Shown piece by piece: positions 1-8,998 of a stretch of DNA of 43,244 nucleotides. Under the pieces are notes generated by a model that worked only from the letters and a program-made list of their open reading frames with translations, did not search any database and was not told where the DNA came from. This DNA is from Defluviitaleaceae bacterium. GTDB lineage: Bacteria > Bacillota > Clostridia > Lachnospirales > UBA5962. The stretch lies in the NCBI GenBank assembly GCA_009787355.1, contig WRGD01000145.1:1-43244 (forward strand). Direction: 5' to 3'. Each line of letters begins with the position of its first letter. The stretch's first letter is position 1. The translations under genes and the position numbers were made by a program.

Positions 1-171
1 TGAGTTGGGGTTTCTTCTGGTTGTTATCCTCATTGTTAAGCTATCTTCTTGTTCCATAGACGTTGTATTTTCTTCTTCTTTATTTTCTGTATCTTCTCCA
101 GAGTAATCTGTATCTGAGTAATCTGAATTTTCGCTATCATCGTAATACTCAAATAGTTCATTGTTGTTCAT
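1..171 (-). CDS. N-terminus of unknown acidic protein (cut by window edge)
   Basis: The first 57 codons of a leftward gene that runs off the window. It starts at an ATG preceded by an AAAGGAT ribosome site. The visible part begins MNNNELFEYYDDSENSDYSD and is rich in Asp, Glu, Ser, Asn and Tyr, which suggests a disordered segment. From about residue 48 it changes to a basic stretch, MRITTRRNPN. No signal peptide or membrane segment is visible. No family is recognised, and the functional domain presumably lies outside the window. Confidence 0.55.
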   Translation of the reverse strand, partial: MNNNELFEYYDDSENSDYSDTDYSGEDTENKEEENTTSMEQEDSLTMRITTRRNPNS

Positions 172-494
172 AATGTATCCTTTCTTTTTCATTCAGTAAG
201 AATGATGTTTTGTATTTTTATATTTCCTTGCAAGTAATATGCTGTTTAACAAAACTTTTTTTGTTTTGTATGTAAGAAGTTTAGCACAGAATTTTTTAAA
301 AAGAGTGTAATTTTTCTTGGTTTTCAAAAAAAATTTTTCAAAAGTCAAGATAAATTTCCGCTTTTTAGACATTAAAACTAATAAAATTACATAGTAAAGC
401 AAAATAAAATATAAAATACGAGGTACGCTTAGAGCCTGTTCAAAATCTTGAACATAAGATATAATTAGTTAAAACCCCAACGAGGTGAAAGATT

Positions 495-1018
495 ATGAGA
501 AAAGTATATTCTAGCGATATAACCAGAGAACAGTTTGAATTGATTTCAGCAGACTTGGAGAATTTAAAGAAAACTACAAAGCCCCGTAAAATTGATTTAT
601 ACGAGGTTTTCTGTGGCCATATTGTATCTTTTGAAAAATGCCTGTACATGGGGCGAGATATACCAAGTGACTTTCCTAAAATGGGCATTGTGCGTTATTA
701 CTATGATGTTTGGACAGTCAAAGGTACCGATGGCTTATCCATTCTTGATTATGTGATTGCAAAGCTTACGGATATTCATAGATACGAAGAAGGGAGAAAG
801 CCGTTGCCAAGTATGCTTATAATTGATTCGAAAACTGTACAAAACGCAGACACAGCATCACAAAAAGGTTATGATGGAGGTAAAAAAAATCTGGTATAAA
901 ACTTCATATAGCTGTAGATGTCTTGGGATTGCCGTATGCAGTAATGGTTACAACTGCCAACATTTCCGATATATCAGGTGGAATGCAGATATTTTCACAA
1001 CCAAGTTTTTACTCTTAG
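495..1018 (+). pseudogene. IS5-type transposase remnant, frameshifted and truncated
   Basis: A decayed transposase of the IS5 group with the N-terminal DUF4096-like region. The opening MRKVYSSDITREQFELI, then DFPK, YYYDVW and the catalytic-core segment IIDSKTVQNA are recognisable. Two compensating frame changes lie near 620 and 655: the conserved segment reads ILYLLKNACTW only in another frame. A further shift near 890 moves the continuation (IKLHIAVDVLGLPYAVMV) to a third frame, which stops at 1016-1018. The C-terminal half of the catalytic domain is absent. A GTTCAA-aatc-TTGAAC inverted repeat at 438-453 may be part of the left IS end; no right end was found. It cannot encode an active transposase. 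Confidence 0.8.
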
Positions 1019-1111
1019 AAAAATTCTAAAAACAAAAAAATTTAGTACAATGTAAATAGTTTGAATACTTTACATATATATAATATACAGTCTTTAAAAT
1101 TGGGAGGATTT

Positions 1112-1522
1112 ATGTCTGAAGTCTATTTACATACAGTTCATAAAGAGGTAGTTTATTATTATGTAAAGAAATTAAATATACATATGAAAAATATAAGAGT
1201 TTTAAAATTAAATGAATATGAAGATATTTATATTTTTAGTTGTTATTTAGATTCACAGCTTATAAACTTTTTGGTGTTTTTGTTAGAAGAAATAATTTTT
1301 ATAAAAAATAAAATAGTATCACATGAAAATATAAAAAATACTATAATTCAAAATATATTTATCCCAATGAGAGATAAAGTAAAAAAGGAGTTGCAAGAAT
1401 ATTTGAAAGTAAACGACATAATAAATATAGAAGCATACTTTAATTTTAGAATGGAAGAGCATAAGGTAAATATGTATAAATTGATATATTCTATAGTAAA
1501 AAATAATATCACAAAATCATAA
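1112..1522 (+). CDS. Putative YtxC-like sporulation protein
   Basis: A 136-residue protein. The ATG at 1112 is chosen because GGGAGG lies just before it; an in-frame ATG at 1061 has no ribosome site. The C-terminal half, with an amphipathic helix and the segment NIEAYFNFRMEEHKVNMYKL, resembles the tail of YtxC sporulation proteins, which carry a similar 'xxFxxFRLKxY' segment. YtxC members are usually about twice this length, so this may be a shortened form. The protein is rich in Ile, Lys and Asn and has no signal peptide. It stands alone and faces the MBL hydrolase gene convergently. The family call rests on motif resemblance only; a generic hypothetical protein is the alternative. Confidence 0.45.
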   Translation: MSEVYLHTVHKEVVYYYVKKLNIHMKNIRVLKLNEYEDIYIFSCYLDSQLINFLVFLLEEIIFIKNKIVSHENIKNTIIQNIFIPMRDKVKKELQEYLKVNDIINIEAYFNFRMEEHKVNMYKLIYSIVKNNITKS

Positions 1523-1523
1523 T

Positions 1524-1617
1524 AAAAAATTGTACCTACAGTGTGCAAATGTATATTTCGATGGTAAATTTATTTTTACTTATCCAAAACAATTAAAACA
1601 TATAGGTACAATTTTTT
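1524..1617. terminator. Long-loop bidirectional terminator-like inverted repeat
   Basis: Arms AAAAAATTGTACCTA (1524-1538) and TAGGTACAATTTTTT (1603-1617) are perfect complements separated by about 64 bases, between the convergent genes ending at 1522 and 1617. Each strand ends in a T run. The long loop is unusual for an intrinsic terminator. Confidence 0.5.
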
Positions 1618-2453
1618 TATTTTACAAATATATTATTTCCATCGGTGCTAATTACAATATGCCCATGATAATCTGTTCTATATATTAATATAGAACTATC
1701 GTTTAGTCTATCTAATATTGGCTGGTTTGGATGTCCATACATATTGCCACGTCCTGCACTTATTACAGCAATATATGGAGATACAGCTTGTAAAAATTCA
1801 TATGACGTACTTGTAATACTACCATGATGACCTACCTGTAATATATCAGCATCTATCTCATATCCTTGCATTAGCATTTCTATTTCGCTCATTTCTTCTG
1901 CATCTGCTGCAAAAAGAAAACGTATATCATTATATGTCATTAGAATTACAATAGAATAGTCATTTAAACTACTATATCCTCTATTATTTGGAGCAATAAT
2001 TTCGAATTCTATGTTTCCTAGTGTGAATTTTTTAGGAACATATGGAATAATTATATCAATGTCATTACTTGATATTACTTCTCTAAATTGTCCATATATT
2101 AAAGTATCATGTGACCTATTTGTTTTTATAATATTACCTATATCAAAAGTTCTAATAACAGGAATAAGTCCACCTATATGGTCGCTATGTGGATGTGTTG
2201 CTATAACGTAATCTATATATCTAATATTGTAATTAAAAAGATATGAAACAACAGTGTTCCCAGCGCTCACATCTCCCCCATCTATTAAAATAGTTCCATA
2301 TGGAGATTGTATAAGCGTTGATTTGCCTTGTCCTACATCTATAAAATGCACAATAACATAGTCAGTGTTATTATATACGTAAAAAAAAATAAATACAACT
2401 AAAATTACGATAATAAAAGATATTATTACATATAACTTTTTAATTTTATGCAT
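1617..2453 (-). CDS. ComEC/Rec2-type metallo-beta-lactamase-fold hydrolase, membrane anchored
   Basis: A 278-residue protein with one N-terminal membrane segment (about residues 7-27) and an extracytoplasmic metallo-hydrolase domain. The family metal-binding motif HxHxDH appears as HPHSDH at residues 87-92. The domain opening FIDVGQGKSTLI and the later VGHHGS segment are typical of ComEC C-terminal-like proteins. These stand-alone proteins resemble the nuclease-like domain of the competence channel ComEC but lack its membrane channel; some are proposed to be secreted nucleases. The substrate cannot be read from sequence. It starts 7 bases after selD and is probably co-transcribed, with no evident functional link. 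Confidence 0.85.
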   Translation of the reverse strand: MHKIKKLYVIISFIIVILVVFIFFYVYNNTDYVIVHFIDVGQGKSTLIQSPYGTILIDGGDVSAGNTVVSYLFNYNIRYIDYVIATHPHSDHIGGLIPVIRTFDIGNIIKTNRSHDTLIYGQFREVISSNDIDIIIPYVPKKFTLGNIEFEIIAPNNRGYSSLNDYSIVILMTYNDIRFLFAADAEEMSEIEMLMQGYEIDADILQVGHHGSITSTSYEFLQAVSPYIAVISAGRGNMYGHPNQPILDRLNDSSILIYRTDYHGHIVISTDGNNIFVK

Positions 2454-2460
2454 AACTCTT

Positions 2461-3477
2461 CTATATAACTACAATATTTGTGTCTTCTCTTTTAGAAACT
2501 TTTGCTATTATACTTGCTTCTACACCATTTTCTTTTAATTTTGATAATAATTTAGAACTTTGATTTTCAGAAACAGAAAAGCAAAGTCCACCAGATGTTT
2601 GAGGGTCTATCAAAATCTCTTCTAGTGCTGTATCGTTTATTTTAAAATTCACTTTATTTTTCAAATATGCTCTGTTTTTAGAAGCTGCACCAGTTACTAT
2701 AGAATTTTTTGCATATTCATATACTCCAGAGATATAAGGTATAGATTTAGAATCTACGATTATTGTATAATTATCTGTAGACATTTCATTTAAATGACCC
2801 AAAAGTCCAAATCCTGTAATATCTGTACAAGCAGAAATATCAAAATTTTTTGATATTTCACAAGCTGTTTTATTTAATGTTTCCATAACAGATATTGCTT
2901 TTAAATATGTTTCATTTTTTTCTTCAAATTTACCATATGCAGCATTTATTATGCCAATACCAAGCGGCTTTGTAATAATAATATCGTCTCCTATTTTACA
3001 GCCGTTGTTTTTGTAAACTTTTAATGGGTCTATAGTGCCTGTTACAGATAAACCATATTTTACACTTTCATCTCTTATACTATGACCACCACACAATATC
3101 CCACCAGCTTCCATTACTTTTTCTGCCCCACCACGAAGAATTTCAGAAAGTTGTTTTACATCATCTGTGGCAGGAAAACATACGATATTAAGTGCAAGTA
3201 AAACATCCCCGCCCATTGCATAAATATCACTCAAAGCATTTGCAGCAGCTATTTTACCAAAAGTATAAGGGTCATCTACTACAGGGGGAAAAAAGTCAAG
3301 TGTATTTATAATAGCAATATCTTCTTTTAATTTAAAAACAGCTGCATCGTCAGAAGTTTCAAATCCAACAATTAGGTTTTCATTTGTAATTGTAGGTACT
3401 GTATCTAAAACATCTCTAAGTGTTCGAATTGGAAGCTTTGCAGCACAACCTCCACCACGTTTTAATTTATCATACAT
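2461..3477 (-). CDS. selD: Selenide, water dikinase (selenophosphate synthetase)
   Basis: A 338-residue SelD, which makes selenophosphate from selenide and ATP for selenocysteine, selenouridine or selenium-cofactor synthesis. The catalytic CxxK motif is at residues 11-14 (GGGCAAKL) with Cys, not selenocysteine. The segments SDDAAVF, DFFPPVVDDPYTFG, GGHSIRD and TDITGFGLLGHL are family hallmarks. The N-terminus is several residues shorter than in E. coli SelD. The start ATG overlaps the end of the LysR gene by 8 bases and uses the GGAG inside that gene. No selA, selB, selU or yqeB/yqeC partner lies in the window, so the use of the product is unknown here. Confidence 0.95.
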   Translation of the reverse strand: MYDKLKRGGGCAAKLPIRTLRDVLDTVPTITNENLIVGFETSDDAAVFKLKEDIAIINTLDFFPPVVDDPYTFGKIAAANALSDIYAMGGDVLLALNIVCFPATDDVKQLSEILRGGAEKVMEAGGILCGGHSIRDESVKYGLSVTGTIDPLKVYKNNGCKIGDDIIITKPLGIGIINAAYGKFEEKNETYLKAISVMETLNKTACEISKNFDISACTDITGFGLLGHLNEMSTDNYTIIVDSKSIPYISGVYEYAKNSIVTGAASKNRAYLKNKVNFKINDTALEEILIDPQTSGGLCFSVSENQSSKLLSKLKENGVEASIIAKVSKREDTNIVVI

Positions 3478-4381
3478 ATAAATCTCCTATTTTAGTATTT
3501 TTTAAAAAATTTACAAATAATTCTGTTATATGAGAATGGTACAAATTATTACGCAATACATAATAAAAATTTCTTTTCAAAATATTAGCACTCGTATGTA
3601 TCTGTAAAATCATTTTATTTTCTATAAATGGTTTAGCAGCAAAATTTGAAACCATAGCTATACCAAGTCCATTCATAACAGCACTTATTATACTTTGTGT
3701 ATTATCAAAACTTACATTACATTTTATTTTATTTAAATCTATATTATGTTCTAAAAAATATTCTTCGTAATGATTTCTTGTTCCAGAACCTTCTTCTCTT
3801 GATATAAATATATTTTCAAGTAAAAGCTTGTTTATATCGTATATTTTTTCTGTCTCAAAACTTTTATTAATAGGAGCTATGAAAATAATATTTTCATATC
3901 CAAGTAATCCGAATTTTAATTTGCCATTATTTATACAATTACCAATTATTCCTATTTCGTATTCTTGATTTTTTACTCTATTTATCACATTTTGACTATC
4001 GCTTTGCTTAACACAAAAAGAAATATTCGGATATTTTTTATTGAAATCGGTTATAACTTTTGGTAATATATATTGGCTCGGCACAGTAGAAGCAAGGATA
4101 TTAATATTTCCATTAAAATTTTTTGGAATATCCTTTATTTTTGAGATAGAATTATCTTTTAGTCTTACAAGTTCTTTCGCATCTTCATAAAATAATTTAC
4201 CCGCATATGTTGGAGTTATTTCTTTTCCCAATCTATTAACTAGTTTTGTATTAAGTTTTTTTTCTAGTGCCGATATATACAAACTTATGGAAGACTGTGA
4301 TAAAAAAATAGAATCTGCAGCTTTTGAAAAACTTTTAAGTTCTATAGTCTTAATATAAGCCTCTATCTGGTTAAAATCCAT
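3470..4381 (-). CDS. LysR-family regulator coupled to selD
   Basis: A 303-residue LysR-type regulator: N-terminal winged HTH (residues about 1-60; SFSKAADSIFLSQSSISLYI is the recognition region) and a substrate-binding-like effector domain (about 90-295). It resembles the CysL/CysB-like branch that is repeatedly found beside selenium genes in Clostridia. It overlaps selD by 8 bases (ATGTATGA), so the two are translationally coupled. The arrangement suggests it controls selenium or sulfur metabolism; the effector is unknown. A 70-base gap separates it from the upstream gene and could hold a promoter. Confidence 0.88.
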   Translation of the reverse strand: MDFNQIEAYIKTIELKSFSKAADSIFLSQSSISLYISALEKKLNTKLVNRLGKEITPTYAGKLFYEDAKELVRLKDNSISKIKDIPKNFNGNINILASTVPSQYILPKVITDFNKKYPNISFCVKQSDSQNVINRVKNQEYEIGIIGNCINNGKLKFGLLGYENIIFIAPINKSFETEKIYDINKLLLENIFISREEGSGTRNHYEEYFLEHNIDLNKIKCNVSFDNTQSIISAVMNGLGIAMVSNFAAKPFIENKMILQIHTSANILKRNFYYVLRNNLYHSHITELFVNFLKNTKIGDLYV

Positions 4382-4451
4382 TCAATTACTCCAATTTAAA
4401 ATTACTTTGACATATTATACAAGAAAAATATTTGTTTTTCAAACTAATTTT

Positions 4452-4886
4452 TTAGTTTTTCTTTTTTGATTTTTTTTCAAATACATTACTAATAGCTTTT
4501 GGTTCTGTACTTGTTTTTGTTCCAAATAATTCATCATTGTATTTTCTTATACATTCATTTAAAAAATCAGCATAATCTACATTATTTATCCCATCCAATT
4601 TGGCTTTCATACCTTCAATAAATTCTAATTTTTGGTTGGTCTTTAAAAGGTTGAAAGATTGCCAAAGCCTTGTAATATTTTCTATATCTGTTTTACTACT
4701 AGGCCTTTGTGAAACTTCGTCATTGTATTTTTTTATACACTCATTTAAAAATTTGTTATATTTAATATTACTTTTTACAATGGGTTTTGTTCTAAGGTTT
4801 TCTATATAATCCTTTTTTTCATTAGTATTCATTTTTTCAAATTTCTTTGCCATATCTTCAAGTTTTGCATCTATTTCAGCAGACAT
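4452..4886 (-). CDS. Unknown protein built from two internal repeats
   Basis: A 144-residue charged, soluble protein with no recognised family. It contains two copies of a repeat of about 55 residues. Copy 1 (about 10-60) ends in FLNECIKKYNDE and copy 2 (about 70-120) ends in FLNECIRKYNDE. Each copy has a helix with 'NxKxxFIExxxxK' character before that end. The C-terminus is strongly basic (KKSKKKN). The start has a good AAAGGAG site. It lies between trxB and LysR in a leftward gene run, with 69- and 70-base gaps. Helical composition suggests a small helical-bundle protein; the role is unknown. Confidence 0.75.
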   Translation of the reverse strand: MSAEIDAKLEDMAKKFEKMNTNEKKDYIENLRTKPIVKSNIKYNKFLNECIKKYNDEVSQRPSSKTDIENITRLWQSFNLLKTNQKLEFIEGMKAKLDGINNVDYADFLNECIRKYNDELFGTKTSTEPKAISNVFEKKSKKKN

Positions 4887-4955
4887 AAAAAAAATTCTCC
4901 TTTATAAAATATTTAATTTTTTGCTAAAGCAATTAAAATTACTTTAGCAAAAAAA

Positions 4956-5870
4956 TTATAACTTGGCAATATACTTAGAAGCACTAAAAGCTGCTATAGC
5001 TCCATCGCTTGCAGCTGTTATTATCTGTTTTAGTACACCTGCACGACCATCTCCAGCTACAAAAAAACCATCTACATTTGTTTTCATATGGTCATCTGTT
5101 ATAGCGTACCCTCCGTCATCTATTTTTACAAAATCTTTTATTAGATTATTATTTGGTATTTGACCAATTGCAATAAATATACAGTTAACATTTATTTTTA
5201 ATTTTTCATTTGTGTTTATATTTTTTATAATTATGCTATCTGTAGAATTTTCTCCACAAATTTCTTCTACAACACTATCATAATGAAATTCTATATTTGG
5301 TATTTTTAGCATATTATCTACCATTTTTTTATCTGCTCTAAATGTATCACGTCTGTGTACAACATATACTTTATTACATAGCCTAGACAAAAATATAGCA
5401 TCTTCTACAGCTGTATTACCTCCACCTACTACAAGTACATCTTGTTTTCTAAACATTGCACCATCACAAGTACCACAATAAGAAACTCCCATACCTTTCA
5501 ATCTTTCTTCTCCAGGAACTCCTAAATATCTTGGTGTAGAACCTGTTGCAAAAATAATTGCTTTTGATTTGTAGGTATTCTTTTTTGTATTTACTTCTTT
5601 TAATTCACCTAAAGCATTTATAGATATTACTTCTTCTCTTTTAAAATCTATATCTTCAAAACTTTTTAGATGAGATTCAAATTTAGACACCAAATCTACA
5701 CCTAAAATCATTCCGAGTGCTGGATAATTTTCAACTTCATAAGTATTAACTATTTGACCACCAACAAATAACTTTTCTAGTACAAGAGTTTTTAATCCTG
5801 CTCTATCACAGTATATAGCAGATGTTACTCCACATGGACCAGCTCCTATTATTATTACATCGTATTCCAT
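4956..5870 (-). CDS. trxB: Thioredoxin reductase (NADPH, FAD)
   Basis: A 304-residue low-molecular-weight thioredoxin reductase that passes electrons from NADPH through FAD and a redox disulfide to thioredoxin. The FAD-binding GxGxxG is at residues 9-14 (GAGPCG), the redox-active CGTC at 132-135, and the NADPH-binding GGGNTAVEDA follows at about 150-159. The C-terminal FAD motif GYAITDDHMKT...FVAGD is present. The length is normal for the family. A GGAG site sits before the ATG. It lies 26 bases after purA, and no thioredoxin gene is adjacent. Glycine/betaine-reductase or ferredoxin-linked variants share this fold, so the electron partner is inferred. Confidence 0.93.
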   Translation of the reverse strand: MEYDVIIIGAGPCGVTSAIYCDRAGLKTLVLEKLFVGGQIVNTYEVENYPALGMILGVDLVSKFESHLKSFEDIDFKREEVISINALGELKEVNTKKNTYKSKAIIFATGSTPRYLGVPGEERLKGMGVSYCGTCDGAMFRKQDVLVVGGGNTAVEDAIFLSRLCNKVYVVHRRDTFRADKKMVDNMLKIPNIEFHYDSVVEEICGENSTDSIIIKNINTNEKLKINVNCIFIAIGQIPNNNLIKDFVKIDDGGYAITDDHMKTNVDGFFVAGDGRAGVLKQIITAASDGAIAAFSASKYIAKL

Positions 5871-5896
5871 TAAAATCTCCTAATATAAAATTGTAA

Positions 5897-7192
5897 TTAC
5901 GAATTCATATCTACCATTTGTTCTCTTTCTGGTCCGTTTGAAACAAATGTGATACTAACTCCTATTTTTTCTTCTAAATATTTTATATAATTCTGTGCTT
6001 CTTTTGGTAATTTACCAAATGTTCTAATATCTCTTATATCTTTTTTAAAACCTGGTAATTTTTCAAAAATTGGTTTTGCTTTTTCTAATAAATAGTTTGC
6101 TTCAAATTTGTGTGTTCTCTCTCCATTTATTTCATATGCAACACATACTGGTATTTCATCCAAATAAGATAGGGTATCAAGCCCTGTTAATGCTATTTCT
6201 GTAGCTCCTTGTACTTCTGTTCCGTATTTTGTTGCAACTACATCGAAATATCCTACACGTCTTGGTCTTCCTGTTGTTGCACCATATTCTCCTGAATGAC
6301 CACCTTTATTTCTTAACAATTCTGCTTCTTCTCCATCAAGTTCTGTAACAAAACTACCAGCACCAACACTACTTGAGTAAGCTTTTGTAACAGCTAAAAC
6401 ATTTGTAATTGCATAAGGTGGCAATCCCAAACCTACAGCAGAAAAACCAGCTATTGTATTTGAAGATGTAACATATGGATATATACCAAAATCCGGGTCT
6501 CTTAATGCTCCAAGCTGACCCTCAAGCAAAATGTTTTTTCCATTTTTCCATGCTTTACGCATAAAATAGCCTGTATCATCTTTATATTTTTCTATTTTTT
6601 CAGAAAAATACTTTAATTTGTCGTATACATCAATATAATTTATTTCTGGAGCATTGTATAAATGTTTTAAAATTAGATTCACTTTTTCATACAAATGTAA
6701 TAGTCTGTATTTTAAATGTGAATCATTATAAATTTCATTTAATTGTATACCTTCTTTTGCATATTTTTCAGAATAAAAAGGAGCTATACCAGATTTTGTA
6801 GAGCCGAATTTTCTATTTCCTCTTCTTTCTTCTTCTAGCCTATCTAATAAAACATGATGAGGTAGTAAAACTTGTACTCTGTCTGATATTTTCAAATTTA
6901 TATGAAGATTAGGCAAAATTTTCAAAACATTGTTCATCTCTTGTTCTAAGTATTCCATATTTAGAGCAACACCATTACCTATAACATTTATTACATTTTC
7001 GTTGAAAATACCACTAGGCAATTGATGAAGTGCAAATTCGCCATATTTATTTATTATAGTGTGCCCTGCGTTACTCCCACCTTGAAATCTAGCAACGATA
7101 TCTGCATTTGCTGCACATATATCTGTTATTTTACCTTTACCTTCGTCTCCCCAATTTGCACCTACAATAGCCATTACTTTACTATTTTTCAT
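5897..7192 (-). CDS. purA: Adenylosuccinate synthetase
   Basis: A 431-residue enzyme that joins IMP and aspartate with GTP to give adenylosuccinate, the first step from IMP to AMP. The P-loop GDEGKGK is at residues 15-21 and the QGGSNAGHT segment follows. The signature GATTGRPRRVGYFD is intact. The length fits the family. It begins 9 bases after purB, which catalyses the next step, so the pair forms a two-gene AMP-synthesis unit. The ribosome site (AGG before ATATATT-ATG) is weak, which fits coupling to purB. Confidence 0.97.
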   Translation of the reverse strand: MKNSKVMAIVGANWGDEGKGKITDICAANADIVARFQGGSNAGHTIINKYGEFALHQLPSGIFNENVINVIGNGVALNMEYLEQEMNNVLKILPNLHINLKISDRVQVLLPHHVLLDRLEEERRGNRKFGSTKSGIAPFYSEKYAKEGIQLNEIYNDSHLKYRLLHLYEKVNLILKHLYNAPEINYIDVYDKLKYFSEKIEKYKDDTGYFMRKAWKNGKNILLEGQLGALRDPDFGIYPYVTSSNTIAGFSAVGLGLPPYAITNVLAVTKAYSSSVGAGSFVTELDGEEAELLRNKGGHSGEYGATTGRPRRVGYFDVVATKYGTEVQGATEIALTGLDTLSYLDEIPVCVAYEINGERTHKFEANYLLEKAKPIFEKLPGFKKDIRDIRTFGKLPKEAQNYIKYLEEKIGVSITFVSNGPEREQMVDMNS

Positions 7193-7201
7193 AATATATA
7201 C

Positions 7202-8632
7202 CTATACTTTTAATTCCTCTTCTTTAATATCGAAATTGTTAGAATCAATTAAAGGTTTCACAATTTCTTCTATAAAATTTGATACTTGTCTAGATGACAA
7301 TCCTATAAAGTTTTCTGGTTTTAATATATTTATAATTTCTTCTTTGTCCAAATTAAAAATTGAATCATTTGCTATTCTATCTATTAAATCGTTATTTTTT
7401 CCTTCTTCCTTTACTACTCTAGCAGCTAATATGGAATGTTTTCTTATTGCTTCGTGCAATTCTTGTCTGTTACCACCTTTTTTTACACCATTCATCATTA
7501 TATTTTCAGTTGCCATAAACGGCAATTCTTCCATTATATGTTTGTGTATCATTTCTGGATAAACAACAAGATTATTCGCAATATTTATATAAATATCTAA
7601 AACTCCATCGAGTGCCATAAAACTTTCTGGAATGCAAAGTCGTTTGTTTGCAGAATCATCAAGTGTTCTTTCAAACCATTGCATCGATGCTGTATGTGCT
7701 GTATTATTCGTTTGATTAATAATAAATCTACAAAGAGATGCTATTCTTTCTGCTCTCATAGGGTTTCTTTTATACGCCATCGCAGATGACCCTATTTGTT
7801 CTTTTTCAAAGGGTTCTTCTATTTCTTTCAAATGTTGAAGTAATCTAATATCATTTGAAAATTTGTAACAAGATTGTGCCACACTAGATAAAACATTTAT
7901 AACTCTAGAATCTATTTTTCTAGAATATGTTTGACCACTCACAGGATACACTTCAGAAAATCCAAAATCATTAGCTATAATTTTCTCAAGTTTTATCACT
8001 TTTTCTATATCTCTATCAAAAAGTTCTAAAAAACTAGCTTGTGTTCCAGTAGTCCCTTTAGAACCTAAGAATTTTAAACTGGAGATAATAAAATCTATTT
8101 CTTCTACGTCTAAAAACAAATCGTGTATCCATAAACTGGCACGTTTTCCGACTGTTGTAAGTTGTGCTGGTTGAAAATGTGTAAATCCTAGCGTTGGCAT
8201 ATTTTTGTATTTTATAGCAAAGTCTGACAATAGAGAAATCGTTTTTAATACTTTTGCTTTTATTAAAAAAAGTGCTTCTCTCATTGTTATAATATCTGTA
8301 TTATCTACAACATATGCAGATGTAGCTCCAAGATGTATAATACTAAAAGCATTTTTGCATTGCATACCATAAGCGTGAACGTGTGCCATTACATCATGTC
8401 TTAATTTTTTTTCAAAATCTGCTGCATCTTCATAATTTATATTTTCTATATTTTTCGACATTTCGTATATTTGTTCATCTGTAATATTTAGCCCTAAAGT
8501 TTTCTGTGCTTTGGCAAGTGAAACCCATAATTTTCTCCATGTTTTAAATTTGTAATCGCTAGAAAATATATGTTGCATTTCTCTGCTTGTATATCTTGTA
8601 GAAAAAGGAGAATTGTATATAGATGTATCCAT
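7202..8632 (-). CDS. purB: Adenylosuccinate lyase
   Basis: A 476-residue enzyme of the fumarase/aspartase superfamily. It cleaves fumarate from adenylosuccinate (giving AMP) and from SAICAR in IMP synthesis. The superfamily signature appears as GSSAMAYKRNPMRAE, the variant typical of the longer PurB forms, and the HLGATSAYVVDNTD segment carries the first catalytic His region. It is first in the leftward purB-purA-trxB run, behind a good promoter at 8695-8723. No other purine gene is nearby. Confidence 0.96.
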   Translation of the reverse strand: MDTSIYNSPFSTRYTSREMQHIFSSDYKFKTWRKLWVSLAKAQKTLGLNITDEQIYEMSKNIENINYEDAADFEKKLRHDVMAHVHAYGMQCKNAFSIIHLGATSAYVVDNTDIITMREALFLIKAKVLKTISLLSDFAIKYKNMPTLGFTHFQPAQLTTVGKRASLWIHDLFLDVEEIDFIISSLKFLGSKGTTGTQASFLELFDRDIEKVIKLEKIIANDFGFSEVYPVSGQTYSRKIDSRVINVLSSVAQSCYKFSNDIRLLQHLKEIEEPFEKEQIGSSAMAYKRNPMRAERIASLCRFIINQTNNTAHTASMQWFERTLDDSANKRLCIPESFMALDGVLDIYINIANNLVVYPEMIHKHIMEELPFMATENIMMNGVKKGGNRQELHEAIRKHSILAARVVKEEGKNNDLIDRIANDSIFNLDKEEIINILKPENFIGLSSRQVSNFIEEIVKPLIDSNNFDIKEEELKV

Positions 8633-8694
8633 TATTTCTATCTGTTCCTTTCGTGATACTGCTTTCGTATTTTAAAATGGCAATTAACAAATAA

Positions 8695-8723
8695 ATGATA
8701 ACATAATAAAAATATTTATTCAA
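8695..8723 (-). promoter_or_regulatory. Predicted purB promoter
   Basis: On the minus strand a -35 TTGAAT (8718-8723), a 17-base spacer and a -10 TATCAT (8695-8700), about 60 bases before the purB start. Confidence 0.6.
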
Positions 8724-8933
8724 TTCTGGTGCAGATTTGCTATGAAAAGTTTGTTCAAAAAAAGTGTATTAAGATTTTTAATACATTTTGAAAAAATCTA
8801 TTAATTTTTCAAATTTACATTTTAGGAAGATAGATTAAACAGTAAGTATTTATTTTGATATAAAAATATCATTATATATGGTACAAGAATACAATAAATA
8901 AAAAATAATTCATTTTTACTAATTTGTTTTTTA

Positions 8934-8962
8934 TTGATTTACTTATATAATAATGGTACAAT
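8934..8962 (+). promoter_or_regulatory. Predicted promoter of the SLH amidase
   Basis: -35 TTGATT (8934-8939), 17-base spacer, -10 TACAAT (8957-8962), 36 bases before the amidase ATG, which is preceded by AAAGGAGAT. Confidence 0.6.
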
Positions 8963-8998
8963 TTGTATTATTTTTGAATTTAAAGGAGATATGTAGCC

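Larger units (their letters stand above)
8633..8998. other. Divergent intergenic region between purB and the amidase gene
   Basis: 366 bases without a convincing gene. It holds a leftward promoter for purB near 8695-8723 and a rightward promoter for the amidase at 8934-8962. The middle (about 8740-8920) is AT-rich. I saw no purine riboswitch core and no ORF with a ribosome site. Confidence 0.6.

Noticed and set aside
193-402. 69-codon minus-strand ORF, rich in Lys and Phe
   Set aside because: Its composition follows the T-rich plus strand, there is no ribosome site, and no family resemblance.
8633-8998. A purine riboswitch before purB
   Set aside because: No conserved purine-aptamer core or stem arrangement was seen on the minus strand.
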